Positions 1 through 5,847 are shown, counted from the stretch's first letter. The stretch: 10,787 nt of DNA from Prevotellaceae bacterium (GCA_031287815.1 JAITSM010000098.1:1-10787), one strand, 5' to 3'. Notes: generated by a model from the sequence alone, not told the origin. A program made the numbers and translations.

Positions 1-57
1 GTTAAAAGTTGGCTGGCGCCAGCTAACTTTTAGTTCTTAACTTTTAGTTCTTAACTC
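1..57. repeat. Heptamer-arm palindrome, block A (left edge cut)
   Basis: The perfect 12-bp palindrome GCTGGCGCCAGC (12-23) is flanked by inverted arms made of 7-bp words. The right arm (24-57) alternates TTAACTT and TTAGTTC-type words and ends in the boundary sequence TTAACTC. The left arm is cut by the window edge after eleven bases. The same design recurs at blocks C, D, F and G. No reading frame is conserved through it, so I take it as a non-coding repeat. Confidence 0.9.
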
Positions 58-76
58 AAAAAAGCCCCGAAGGGGC
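58..76 (-). terminator. Intrinsic terminator-like hairpin, minus direction
   Basis: Read on the minus strand, GCCCC-TTC-GGGGC (76-64) is followed by six T residues (63-58). This is a compact Rho-independent terminator shape. It is the first hairpin of the long repeat element, so it may be a repeat part rather than the end of a specific gene. It would stop leftward transcription. Confidence 0.6.
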
Positions 77-274
77 GAAATATTCATAACCGCAGGCAAG
101 CGCAGCGCAGCCTGCGGAAAAAGAACGCCTGCGCCTTTCGCGCGGCGCACTGTCCATGCATAGCGGAAAACCCGTGCTCCGCGCGAGTGCAAGACGTACA
201 GGTTTGCATCCCCATGCTGCGTTCCGCTCCGCTCCACTTGCATGGGGTTATGAAAATGTAAGCCCTACGGGCTT
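58..274 (+). repeat. Long multi-hairpin repeat element, left copy
   Basis: This is a structured non-coding element of about 217 bp. Its hairpins in order are: GCCCC/GGGGC (64-68/72-76); CCGCAGGC/GCCTGCGG (90-97/110-117); a 12-bp stem with one mismatch (139-150/174-185); a variable stem (187-192/204-209); CCCCATGC/GCATGGGG (210-217/240-247); and AAGCCC/GGGCTT (260-265/269-274). CATAACC (85-91) can pair with GGTTATG (246-252) and enclose the middle hairpins, giving a multi-branched fold; its last two bases compete with the second hairpin. An inverted copy, about 90 percent alike outside one variable patch, lies at 10259-10476, and a short form lies at 3730-3815. ORFs that cross it change frame between copies, so it is not coding. 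Confidence 0.85.
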
Positions 275-278
275 ATTG

Positions 279-360
279 AATGGAGAATGGAGAATGGAGA
301 ATGGAGAATTGGCTGGCGCCTCAAGAGGCATTCTCCATCTTCCATTTTCAATTCTCCATT
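279..360. repeat. AATGGAG heptamer palindrome, block B
   Basis: Four perfect tandem AATGGAG units (279-306) lead into the core GGCTGGCGCC (311-320). On the other side a short spacer is followed by four degenerate inverted units in exact 7-bp phase: TTCTCCA, TCTTCCA, TTTTCAA and TTCTCCA (331-358). The arm word differs from the neighbouring TTAAAAG-type palindromes but the core is the same. The right arm runs directly into the promoter of the glycosyltransferase gene. Confidence 0.88.
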
Positions 361-376
361 AAAAATTCTATCTTTG
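345..376 (+). promoter_or_regulatory. Bacteroidota-type promoter for the glycosyltransferase gene
   Basis: TATCTTTG (369-376) matches the Bacteroidetes -7 consensus TAnnTTTG exactly and lies 19 nt upstream of the start codon, implying a very short leader. A weak -33 candidate, TTTT (345-348), sits 20 nt upstream and belongs to the right arm of repeat block B. The promoter therefore appears partly built from repeat sequence. Confidence 0.65.
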
Positions 377-395
377 CGGGCAAAATTGGGAATAG

Positions 396-1559
396 ATGGT
401 AAAAGTAATAGGCCTTTTTAGCGACAGTTATCCCCCCATCCTGGATGGGGTAGCATTGACGGTGCAGAATTACGCCTATTGGCTGCACAGGAAAAACCAG
501 CCGGTAAGCGTCATTACTGTAAAAACGCCCAACTGTGCGGATGAAGCGGATTATCCCGTGTACCGCTATTTTTCGCTTCCTTTGCTGTTCCGGAAACCTT
601 TCCGCATGGGGCTGCCGGCGCTGGACAGGCGGTTTCAAAAAACAGTGCGGGCAATTCCCTTTAAGCTTCTTCATGTGCACAGCCCCTTTTCTTCGGCGGA
701 GGTAGCCCTGCATATAGCGCGGCAGCAGAAAGTGCCGGTAGTGGCGACCTTCCATTCCAAGTATAAAGACGACTTCGCCCGCGCCACCTATAATAAACGC
801 CTTGCCGCATGGATGGCGAAGCGGGTGATCACCTTTTATGAAAAAGCCGACGAGGTATGGATTCCGCAGCCGGCGGTGGAGGAAACGCTCCGCGAGTATG
901 GCTACAAAGGCAAGGTGGTAGTGATGAACAACGGCGCCGATTTCACCGCCGACAGCAATATGGACGAAGCAAAACGCCGCGCGCGGGCGGAGTTGGGTAT
1001 TCCCGAAGCCCTGCCGGTATTCCTTTTTATCGGGCAGCATATCTGGGAAAAAAATACGCGGCTGGTCATAGAAGCGCTGGCGCAGTTGAAGGATGTGCGG
1101 TTCAAAATGTTTTTCATCGGCACGGGGTATGCCGCACGGGAATTGCAAGCCCTGACGCACCGGCACGGCATGGGCGCCGACATCTCCTTTCTGGGCGTTA
1201 TCAAGGACCGGGAGCTGCTGAAACGTTACTACACCGCCGCCGATTTATTCCTTTTTCCCTCGCTCTATGACAATGCGCCGCTGGTGGTGCGCGAGGCGGC
1301 GGCGTTGCATACGCCGTCGGTGCTGGTAAGGGGTTCTACCGCTTCGGAAATTGTTACCGACGGCTACAACGGCTTTTTAGTCGATAATTCGAGCGGCGCC
1401 CTCGCCGCGCGCATACGCGCATTGATAACATCGCCCCAGTTGATTCGGGAGGCAGGGCAACACGCAGCGCACACCATCGCCCGTCCATGGGAAAACGTGG
1501 CGGACGAAGTGTTGGAAAGGTATTCATACATTATCCGGAACTATGCAGCCACCCGTTAA
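396..1559 (+). CDS. GT4-family glycosyltransferase
   Basis: This 387-residue protein is a retaining GT-B glycosyltransferase of family GT4, probably acting at the cytoplasmic face of the inner membrane and moving a sugar from a nucleotide donor to a lipid or glycan acceptor. Support comes from the N-terminal DSYPPILDGVA motif (10-20, the glycine-rich acceptor-side loop seen in MgtA/PimB-like enzymes), VHSPF (94-98), ATFHSKY (117-123), a GQHIWEKN turn at 213-220 where the family has its donor-site G-x-x-x-x-E-K-N, and YDNAPLVVREAA (291-302) in the place of the E-x7-E donor motif. In that motif the first acid is Asp292 and the second Glu300. No signal peptide is seen. The start follows a consensus promoter. 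The last 17 nt overlap the next gene, which suggests translational coupling and a joint role in envelope lipid or polysaccharide synthesis. The exact substrate cannot be read from sequence. Confidence 0.88.
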   Translation: MVKVIGLFSDSYPPILDGVALTVQNYAYWLHRKNQPVSVITVKTPNCADEADYPVYRYFSLPLLFRKPFRMGLPALDRRFQKTVRAIPFKLLHVHSPFSSAEVALHIARQQKVPVVATFHSKYKDDFARATYNKRLAAWMAKRVITFYEKADEVWIPQPAVEETLREYGYKGKVVVMNNGADFTADSNMDEAKRRARAELGIPEALPVFLFIGQHIWEKNTRLVIEALAQLKDVRFKMFFIGTGYAARELQALTHRHGMGADISFLGVIKDRELLKRYYTAADLFLFPSLYDNAPLVVREAAALHTPSVLVRGSTASEIVTDGYNGFLVDNSSGALAARIRALITSPQLIREAGQHAAHTIARPWENVADEVLERYSYIIRNYAATR

Positions 1560-2613
1560 TGAAATAACCGCCGCCGCGCCGGCCAAACCGTTTAAAGTAT
1601 ACCGGATATTCCTCCCAGTCCTGCTCGGGCTGGCGGTGATTGTATGGCTGTTTTTAGACGAGTTTGACACCGCGTTTTTTTCCACTTTCCAATTTACGCT
1701 CGCCAGCGTCGCGTACATTGTCGCGGCGTTCCTGCTGATATTCCTCCGCGACGCCATGCTGATATGGCGTTTCCGCCTGCTGGCAGACAAAATCATTTCG
1801 TGGAAACAGGCTTTTGTGGTGGATATTATGAGCGAATTTACCTCCACCGTTACCCCGACGGCAGTAGGCGGCTCCAGCCTGGTTGTCTTCTTCCTCGCAA
1901 AGGAAGGCGTGGAAACGGGGCGCAGCGCCGCCATTATGCTGGTGAATCTATTCCTCGACGAATTGTTTTTTGTGGTCGCTTGCCCCTTGCTGTTTTTTTT
2001 CATCTCCTCGCAGGATTTATTCCCCCCGACGACCGGCATCACGGCGCTGGAGTATGTTTTCATCGGGCTGTATGCACTGCATTTCCTGTGGGTGGTGCTA
2101 TTATACATCGGCATTTTTGTTCGCCCCGACTGGGTAAAGAAAATATTACTGCTGCTTTTCAAACTGCCTTTTTTGCGGCGGTGGCAACAGCCTGTGGCGG
2201 GCGTTACCGACAACATGGTAGCGGCTTCCCGCGCTATTAAAAACCGCCCCGCCGTTTTCTGGATAAAAACCGGCGCGCTGACCGTCATCACCTGGGTGGC
2301 GCGTTTTTTGGTGGTCAATGCCGTCTTCCTCGCATTTGTTCCCGTCACCAATCATGTGATCATATTTGCGCGGCAGGTCGTGCTGTGGATTTTTATGGCG
2401 GCGATGCCCACGCCCGGCGGCAGCGGCGTAAGCGAATTTGTCTTTAAGGAATATTACAGCGACGTTTGTTCGTCGGCCAGCATCGTGCTGCTGGTAACGC
2501 TCACATGGCGCCTTGTTACTTACTATTTATACCTTTTTCTCGGCGCCTTTATTGTCCCTCGATGGCTACAGGAGGCTTTTGCAAAAAGGAAGAAACGCAA
2601 CAGCTTTTTATGA
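1543..2613 (+). CDS. Flippase-like LPG_synthase_TM (UPF0104/YbhN-type) membrane protein
   Basis: This 356-residue polytopic inner-membrane protein belongs to the lysylphosphatidylglycerol synthase transmembrane domain family (related to YbhN and AglD). Diagnostic motifs are TPTAVGGSS (104-112, after a conserved FTS) and PTPGGSGVSE (289-298). About seven or eight hydrophobic segments are visible, for example near 22-39, 53-69, 130-155, 170-193, 245-266 and 312-336, with a basic C-terminus. The soluble aminoacyl-transferase domain of MprF is absent, so this is a stand-alone transmembrane version. Such proteins often sit next to glycosyltransferases, and lipid or lipid-linked sugar transfer across the membrane has been proposed for them. 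The start codon lies inside the end of the glycosyltransferase gene, so both are probably on one transcript. Substrate unknown. Confidence 0.87.
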   Translation: MQPPVNEITAAAPAKPFKVYRIFLPVLLGLAVIVWLFLDEFDTAFFSTFQFTLASVAYIVAAFLLIFLRDAMLIWRFRLLADKIISWKQAFVVDIMSEFTSTVTPTAVGGSSLVVFFLAKEGVETGRSAAIMLVNLFLDELFFVVACPLLFFFISSQDLFPPTTGITALEYVFIGLYALHFLWVVLLYIGIFVRPDWVKKILLLLFKLPFLRRWQQPVAGVTDNMVAASRAIKNRPAVFWIKTGALTVITWVARFLVVNAVFLAFVPVTNHVIIFARQVVLWIFMAAMPTPGGSGVSEFVFKEYYSDVCSSASIVLLVTLTWRLVTYYLYLFLGAFIVPRWLQEAFAKRKKRNSFL

Positions 2614-2640
2614 GATAATCGAAACAGGCGATAAAATAAG

Positions 2641-2668
2641 GATAGGGGAAAAGAACAAAACCCCTATC
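2641..2668 (-). terminator. Hairpin with T-rich tail on the minus strand
   Basis: GATAGGGG (2641-2648) and CCCCTATC (2661-2668) form a perfect 8-bp stem with a 12-nt loop. On the plus strand no T run follows, so it is a poor terminator for the preceding gene. On the minus strand it is followed by CTTATTTTATCG, which fits a moderate intrinsic terminator for leftward transcription. Confidence 0.4.
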
Positions 2669-2679
2669 TCAATGTAGCG

Positions 2680-2776
2680 TCTCTCAACCCGCTAAATTAT
2701 AAAGGTGCAGTCACACCACGATAGAGGTTTTGCCTCAAGCTTGGTGTGACTGCACCTTGTGTTTTTATTTGAGAGA
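2680..2776. repeat. Nested inverted repeat (MITE-like or structured RNA)
   Basis: An outer 8-bp pair, TCTCTCAA (2680-2687) and TTGAGAGA (2769-2776), encloses a perfect 17-bp stem (2702-2718 with 2742-2758, left arm AAGGTGCAGTCACACCA). The 23-nt loop holds an inner GAGG/CCTC hairpin (2724-2727/2733-2736). The 97-bp unit has terminal inverted repeats and no coding capacity, which fits a miniature inverted-repeat element. It could equally be a structured RNA. I do not recognise the ends as those of a named insertion sequence. Confidence 0.6.
2764..2771 (+). promoter_or_regulatory. Possible -7 box of the PAP2 gene
   Basis: TTTATTTG differs by one base from TAnnTTTG and lies 28 nt before the PAP2 start codon. 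A CTTG (2740-2743) is 20 nt upstream as a weak -33 candidate. It lies in the right end of the nested inverted repeat. If used, the PAP2 gene is transcribed separately from the two genes upstream. Confidence 0.3.
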
Positions 2777-2799
2777 TTACAAAAGTAAAGAAAAAAATC

Positions 2800-3672
2800 A
2801 TGTTATCAAAATGCAAAAAATTTTATCCGATAGAAATTATTACGTTGGTTTATGTATTGCTCACGGCGTTGTATATTGTAGCGTTCTGGGGCAGTATCAG
2901 GGAAAACGCCGCCGCCACGTTATTGTGTATGCGGCTGGCGATGATAGGCGTTATGGCGGGGTTGTACGTATGGAATCAATGCGGCAGCCGGCAGACGCTT
3001 ACCACCCTGCGGAACGTGCTGCCGCTGGCGTTTATCATTTATTTTTATCCCGAAACCTATTACCTGAATCAGTGCATTTTTTCTCACTGCCTGGATGAAA
3101 CGGTGATTCATATCGACCGGCAGCTGTTCGGCTGCAGTTTAAGCACGCTGTTCAGCGAAGCGGCGCCTTACGCATGGTTCAACGAATTGATGAACTTTGC
3201 CTATCTTTCCTATTTCTTTACCATTCTCGCCGTGATACTGTACCTTCTATTTTACAATAAAGACAAGGCCTACCGTTCGGCGTTCATCTTACTGTGTTCG
3301 TTTTTCATCTACTATATACTGTTTATTCTGTTCCCCACCGAAGGCCCGCAGTTCTACGAGTTCAACTACCACGAGGCATTGCCGGCGCTCGGGCCGATGC
3401 GGAAATTACTGTTGTTTTTCCATTCGATAGGCGAACGCCCCACCGGCGCGGTGCCCTGTTCGCATGTGGGCATCATGGTTATTTATATGTGCCTGCTGTG
3501 GCAGTATGGCCGCCGGTTGTTCTGGTGGATTCTTCCGCTCTCTGTTTTGCTGGCCTTGTCCACCGTATACATCCGCGCGCATTACGCCGTAGACGTACTG
3601 CTCGGCTTAGCCTCCGCCCCGCTGATTTACTGCCTCAGCTGTTGGTGCTGGAAAAAACTTAATTTGAGTTAA
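2800..3672 (+). CDS. PAP2-family membrane phosphatase / lipid phosphotransferase
   Basis: This is a 290-residue integral membrane protein of the PAP2 superfamily, closest in pattern to the PAP2_3 (inositolphosphotransferase/Aur1-like) branch. The phosphatase motifs seen are GAVPCSH (216-222, with Ser221 and the acid/base His222) and STVYIRAHYAVD (254-265, with Arg259, the nucleophile His261 and Asp265). The classical first motif K-x6-R-P is not obvious; FPTEGPQF (178-185) stands in its usual place, as in that branch. Six or so hydrophobic segments are visible (about 11-30, 41-57, 74-88, 133-151, 160-178 and 241-275). It probably acts on a lipid phosphate or transfers a phospho-head group at the outer face of the inner membrane. 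Neighbouring GT4 and flippase-like genes support lipid or glycolipid metabolism. The TAA stop lies inside repeat block C. Confidence 0.85.
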   Translation: MLSKCKKFYPIEIITLVYVLLTALYIVAFWGSIRENAAATLLCMRLAMIGVMAGLYVWNQCGSRQTLTTLRNVLPLAFIIYFYPETYYLNQCIFSHCLDETVIHIDRQLFGCSLSTLFSEAAPYAWFNELMNFAYLSYFFTILAVILYLLFYNKDKAYRSAFILLCSFFIYYILFILFPTEGPQFYEFNYHEALPALGPMRKLLLFFHSIGERPTGAVPCSHVGIMVIYMCLLWQYGRRLFWWILPLSVLLALSTVYIRAHYAVDVLLGLASAPLIYCLSCWCWKKLNLS

Positions 3673-3729
3673 GAACTAAAAACTAAAAGTTAAAAGTGCT
3701 GGCGCCAGCTAACTTTCAACTTTCAACTG
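3666..3729. repeat. Heptamer-arm palindrome, block C
   Basis: The core GCTGGCGCCAGC lies at 3698-3709. The left arm begins with the boundary GAGTTAA and contains AACTAAA, AACTAAA, AGTTAAA words; the right arm has two AACTTTC units. The arms are inverted but have drifted apart in sequence. The left boundary overlaps the last codons and the stop codon of the PAP2 gene. Confidence 0.85.
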
Positions 3730-3815
3730 AAAAAAGCCCCGAAGGGGCGAAATATGCATAACCGCAGGCAAGCGCAGCGCAGCCTGCGGTTATGAAAATC
3801 CGGCGTTTCACGCCG
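3730..3815 (+). repeat. Short form of the multi-hairpin element
   Basis: The unit starts with six A residues and GCCCC/GGGGC (3736-3740/3744-3748), also a minus-direction terminator shape. A perfect 13-bp stem follows, CATAACCGCAGGC (3757-3769) with its complement at 3782-3794 around a 12-nt loop, then CGGCGT/ACGCCG (3801-3806/3810-3815). Compared with the long copies, the central module corresponding to about 118-245 is missing, and the closing GGTTATG joins directly to GCCTGC. The last hairpin occupies the same place as AAGCCC/GGGCTT of the left copy but has a different sequence. Confidence 0.82.
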
Positions 3816-3820
3816 TTTCT

Positions 3821-3841
3821 AATGGAGAATGAGCTAACGCC
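3821..3841. repeat. Degenerate AATGGAG/core remnant
   Basis: One AATGGAG unit (3821-3827) is followed by AATGAGCTAACGCC, which aligns with AATTGGCTGGCGCC of block B with a few changes. It occupies the same place relative to the short element as block B does to the left long element, so it looks like an eroded palindrome half. Confidence 0.55.
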
Positions 3842-3875
3842 AAAACCACCTTACGGAAAAATCTTTTCAAAAATA

Positions 3876-3906
3876 GTTGCAATTAAAAAATATTGTTTTA
3901 TATTTG
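3876..3906 (+). promoter_or_regulatory. Consensus promoter of the FISUMP gene leader
   Basis: GTTG (3876-3879), a 19-nt spacer and TATATTTG (3899-3906) fit the Bacteroidetes -33/-7 promoter well. Predicted transcription starts near 3913, about 380 nt before the likely start codon, which leaves an unusually long leader. Confidence 0.7.
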
Positions 3907-3912
3907 CAGCGG

Positions 3913-4291
3913 TTATTGATGTTCTTTGAACAATATTGCCGGTTTTTAATCTAGTAATTGAAATCTCGAAAATTTCTTGTAAAATAAGTATTAAAAACAA
4001 GGCTGCATGAAAAACACGTGGGCTTTGCTTATTTATTTTACAGGTATTCGAGAACCTCAATTACTGATAAGTTTAGCCTGCGTTTCAATTTTATCATATA
4101 ATAGCATTGAAACTCGAAAAAATGGGCAGTGAATAAAAAATCGCAGCAAGGGGTTGTTTTATAAAATTGGTTTGTGTTTGGAAACAGCCCCGGGGCTGCG
4201 AAAACAGAACATAGACTTGTAGACAATAGAACATAAACAAAATACCGATAACCCTTAAACTTTAAACTATAACCCTTAAATGATATATAAT
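3913..4291 (+). promoter_or_regulatory. Long structured 5' leader upstream of the FISUMP gene
   Basis: No gene is convincing in this AT-rich stretch, but it is rich in inverted repeats. AGTAATTGA (3953-3961) plus TCTCGAA (3964-3970) can pair with TTCGAGA (4047-4053) plus TCAATTACT (4057-4065). Inside this, TGTAAAAT (3978-3985) pairs with ATTTTACA (4035-4042). Further on, GTTTCAAT/ATTGAAAC (4082-4089/4106-4113) and a stem CGCAGC plus GGGGTTGTTT (4142-4159) with AAACAGCCCC and GCTGCG (4182-4200) follow. The last part (4245-4280) repeats ATAACCCTTAAA twice just before the start codon. It may be a regulatory leader or a small RNA; I do not recognise a known riboswitch. Confidence 0.45.
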
Positions 4292-5509
4292 ATGAAAAAA
4301 ATTTTCTTTCTTTTAGCCATGCTTGTAAGCGTGGCAGCAGGCGCACAGGTAACGCATGTAGAGCCTGTCAGTGCAACTTATACGAGCCAAACCGTCTCTT
4401 TCCGCGTGTGGTGGAACGCCGGCTCGCGCGATGCTACGCACCTTTCCAAAGTATGGGTGTGGGTAGATTATATCACGATAAACAACAATAACACCACTTC
4501 AGGCAATTCGTGGACGCGCGCTGCCGTTTCCGCCGCTTCGCCTACAGCCTCCATTACGTATGACGGCAGCAACCGGCAGGGGTTTTGGTTGCAGGGCAAC
4601 AGCGGAAGTTACAGCGCTATCGTTACAGTTAAACTAAACATTACCGCTGACAAATTCAATTGGTGCGCTTATGCCTCCGACTATCCGCCGAATGTAACAG
4701 CGAACAACGGAACTTATACTTTGCGTGGCACGCCGCCGTTTATACTGACAGCAGCAAACGGAATAACCTCTCAAACGGTAACCGGGACAACGCTTGCCGC
4801 TTCGGCATTGACCATTACAACGCCTAGTACCATAAGAGATAAAACAGACTGTCCAGGCGTTTTTTGTCCTTATCAGGGAAGCGATAGATATGTCGATGAC
4901 ACGCATTTTTGCCAATTGCGCACCAGTGGTGCAAAAAATTGGGAAGCATGGATAAAAGACAGCAAAGATGAGGAATTATATAGAATTGTTTTGATGCCTG
5001 ACAATAATTGGTGGCTGGCGCAAAATATAAAATATATGGGAGCGGGCGTCGCTATTGCATTGTCCGGATGTACTCCGGATAAGTGTGGCAGGTTCTATAC
5101 CCGCGCTGAAGCAACCGGTAATTGGGGTGGTTCTAGTGGTTATGGACCGAAAAAACAAGGAATTTGTCCATCCGGATGGATTTTGCCGGTTCAAACGGAT
5201 TTTAAGAATATGATTGATCAAATCTCGTCCAATATTACGACCGTCTGTAGTTACCTGAGAGCACTAAACTCTCCATGTGGTAATGCGATAGATTACTATG
5301 GATTTGCTAGCGTTATGGTGTTACATAATACCTTGAGTCCAACATATGGTGCTTGCAACACATGGCGCAGTAATGAAACCTACGATTCTGACTGGGGTAT
5401 AGGCGTGGATTGTCGGACGTCGTGTGCGAACTGCTGCAATGAAATGCAACTTGGCATGGTAGCTGGCCAGAGTGTAGGTGCACCACTACGTTGCTTCCGC
5501 CAACTGTAA
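4292..5509 (+). CDS. Secreted FISUMP (Fib_succ_major) domain protein
   Basis: This is a secreted protein of 405 residues if it starts at the second ATG. That start gives a clean signal peptide, MKKIFFLLAMLVSVAAGAQ; an in-frame ATG four codons upstream (4280) is the alternative. The first part (about 20-180) is threonine- and asparagine-rich and probably beta-structured. The C-terminal half (about 215-405) shows Fibrobacter succinogenes major paralogous domain features: YRIVLMPDNNWWLAQNIKY, GRFYTRAEA, QGICPSGWILPVQTDF and a final APLRCFRQL. It has 14 cysteines in the last 215 residues, suggesting disulfides outside the cytoplasm. FISUMP proteins are surface or secreted proteins, often in large families, with no settled biochemical role. 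The N-terminal coding part is more GC-rich than the C-terminal part, which could reflect domain shuffling. It stands alone behind its own promoter and long leader. Confidence 0.82.
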   Translation: MKKIFFLLAMLVSVAAGAQVTHVEPVSATYTSQTVSFRVWWNAGSRDATHLSKVWVWVDYITINNNNTTSGNSWTRAAVSAASPTASITYDGSNRQGFWLQGNSGSYSAIVTVKLNITADKFNWCAYASDYPPNVTANNGTYTLRGTPPFILTAANGITSQTVTGTTLAASALTITTPSTIRDKTDCPGVFCPYQGSDRYVDDTHFCQLRTSGAKNWEAWIKDSKDEELYRIVLMPDNNWWLAQNIKYMGAGVAIALSGCTPDKCGRFYTRAEATGNWGGSSGYGPKKQGICPSGWILPVQTDFKNMIDQISSNITTVCSYLRALNSPCGNAIDYYGFASVMVLHNTLSPTYGACNTWRSNETYDSDWGIGVDCRTSCANCCNEMQLGMVAGQSVGAPLRCFRQL

Positions 5510-5524
5510 TTTAATCCAAATAAC

Positions 5525-5550
5525 AAAACAGACGCAAAAAACACTGTTTT
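5525..5550 (+). terminator. Weak terminator-like hairpin after the FISUMP gene
   Basis: AAAACAG (5525-5531) and CTGTTTT (5544-5550) form a 7-bp AT-rich stem ending in four T residues, 15 nt after the stop codon. The stem is weak, so termination here is only a suggestion. Confidence 0.35.
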
Positions 5551-5601
5551 CAAATAATGCTATGCCTTGTTCCCCTTGGGGCTTTACCGCGCAACCATGT
5601 A

Positions 5602-5642
5602 ACCTCACCCCCAGCCTCCTCCGAAGGAGGCTGGGGGGAGGT
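5602..5642. repeat. GC-rich REP-like hairpin
   Basis: ACCTC, a bulged A and a perfect 13-bp arm (5608-5620) pair with 5625-5642 around the tetraloop CCGA. Such GGAGG/CCTCC hairpins are dispersed in many Bacteroidota genomes. A related pair is at 10656-10703. The rest of the gap 5510-5730 shows only a small CCCC/GGGG palindrome near 5572-5581 and no gene. Confidence 0.75.
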
Positions 5643-5730
5643 AATTCACGACTAAAATACGAACAGTTTATGCCACCGTAAGGCGGTCGGAAGAAAGCTG
5701 TCGACGCCCTTGAAACAGACTTATTTTATG

Positions 5731-5838
5731 TACGAGGTATGAAGTGTCTGGCGCCTTCAAAAGTTAAAAGTTAAAAACTAAAAGTTAAAAGTTGGCTGGC
5801 GCCAGCACTTTTAGTTTTTAACTTTTAGTTTTTAACTC
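5731..5838. repeat. Heptamer-arm palindrome, block D (chimeric left end)
   Basis: The words TACGAGG and TATGAAG (5731-5744) precede a degenerate core TCTGGCGCC (5747-5755). Five 7-bp units follow in perfect phase, AAAAGTT, AAAAGTT, AAAAACT, AAAAGTT, AAAAGTT (5759-5793), then the core GCTGGCGCCAGC (5795-5806) and an inverted right arm to 5838 ending in TTAACTC. Two different heptamer families thus meet at one core. It ends 9 nt from the stop codon of the transglycosylase gene. Confidence 0.87.
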
Positions 5839-5847
5839 AAGCGGCTG

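Larger units (their letters stand above)
2632..2773 (-). ncRNA. Candidate leftward small RNA
   Basis: On the minus strand a promoter (TTTG at 2810-2807, 19-nt spacer, TACTTTTG at 2787-2780) would start transcription near 2773. The transcript would contain the 17-bp stem-loop (2758-2702) and end at the GGGG/CCCC hairpin with T-rich tail near 2632, about 140 nt in all. Promoter, hairpin and terminator are in a sensible order, but all three could arise by chance, and the -7 box lies in a near-palindrome. The start and end are inferred. Confidence 0.3.

Noticed and set aside
37..362. ORFs of 68 residues on both strands across the left long element (37-243 minus, 156-362 plus)
   Set aside because: The matching ORFs in the right copy share only short stretches (such as MQVERSGTQHG and HSGKPVLRA) and then change frame, so no protein is conserved; the sequence is explained by hairpins.
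348..1166. 272-residue minus-strand ORF opposite the glycosyltransferase gene
   Set aside because: It is an antisense shadow of a clear GT4 coding frame and has no domain of its own.
1524..2351. 275-residue minus-strand ORF opposite the flippase-like gene
   Set aside because: Low-complexity, Thr/Ser/Arg-rich translation opposite a well-supported membrane protein; antisense shadow.
4010..4023. CACGTG at 4014-4019 as a possible parS site
   Set aside because: The flanks (AAA before, GGC after) do not match the 16-bp parS consensus TGTTTCACGTGAAACA and are not palindromic.
4038..4346. 102-residue minus-strand ORF upstream of the FISUMP gene
   Set aside because: It overlaps the FISUMP signal peptide region and leader hairpins, has no recognisable domain, and part of it comes from simple AT-rich repeats.
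5000..5509. FISUMP C-terminus as the variable region of a diversity-generating retroelement
   Set aside because: No reverse transcriptase, template repeat or accessory gene is in the window, and no near-copy of the C-terminal sequence is seen; the idea has no positive support.
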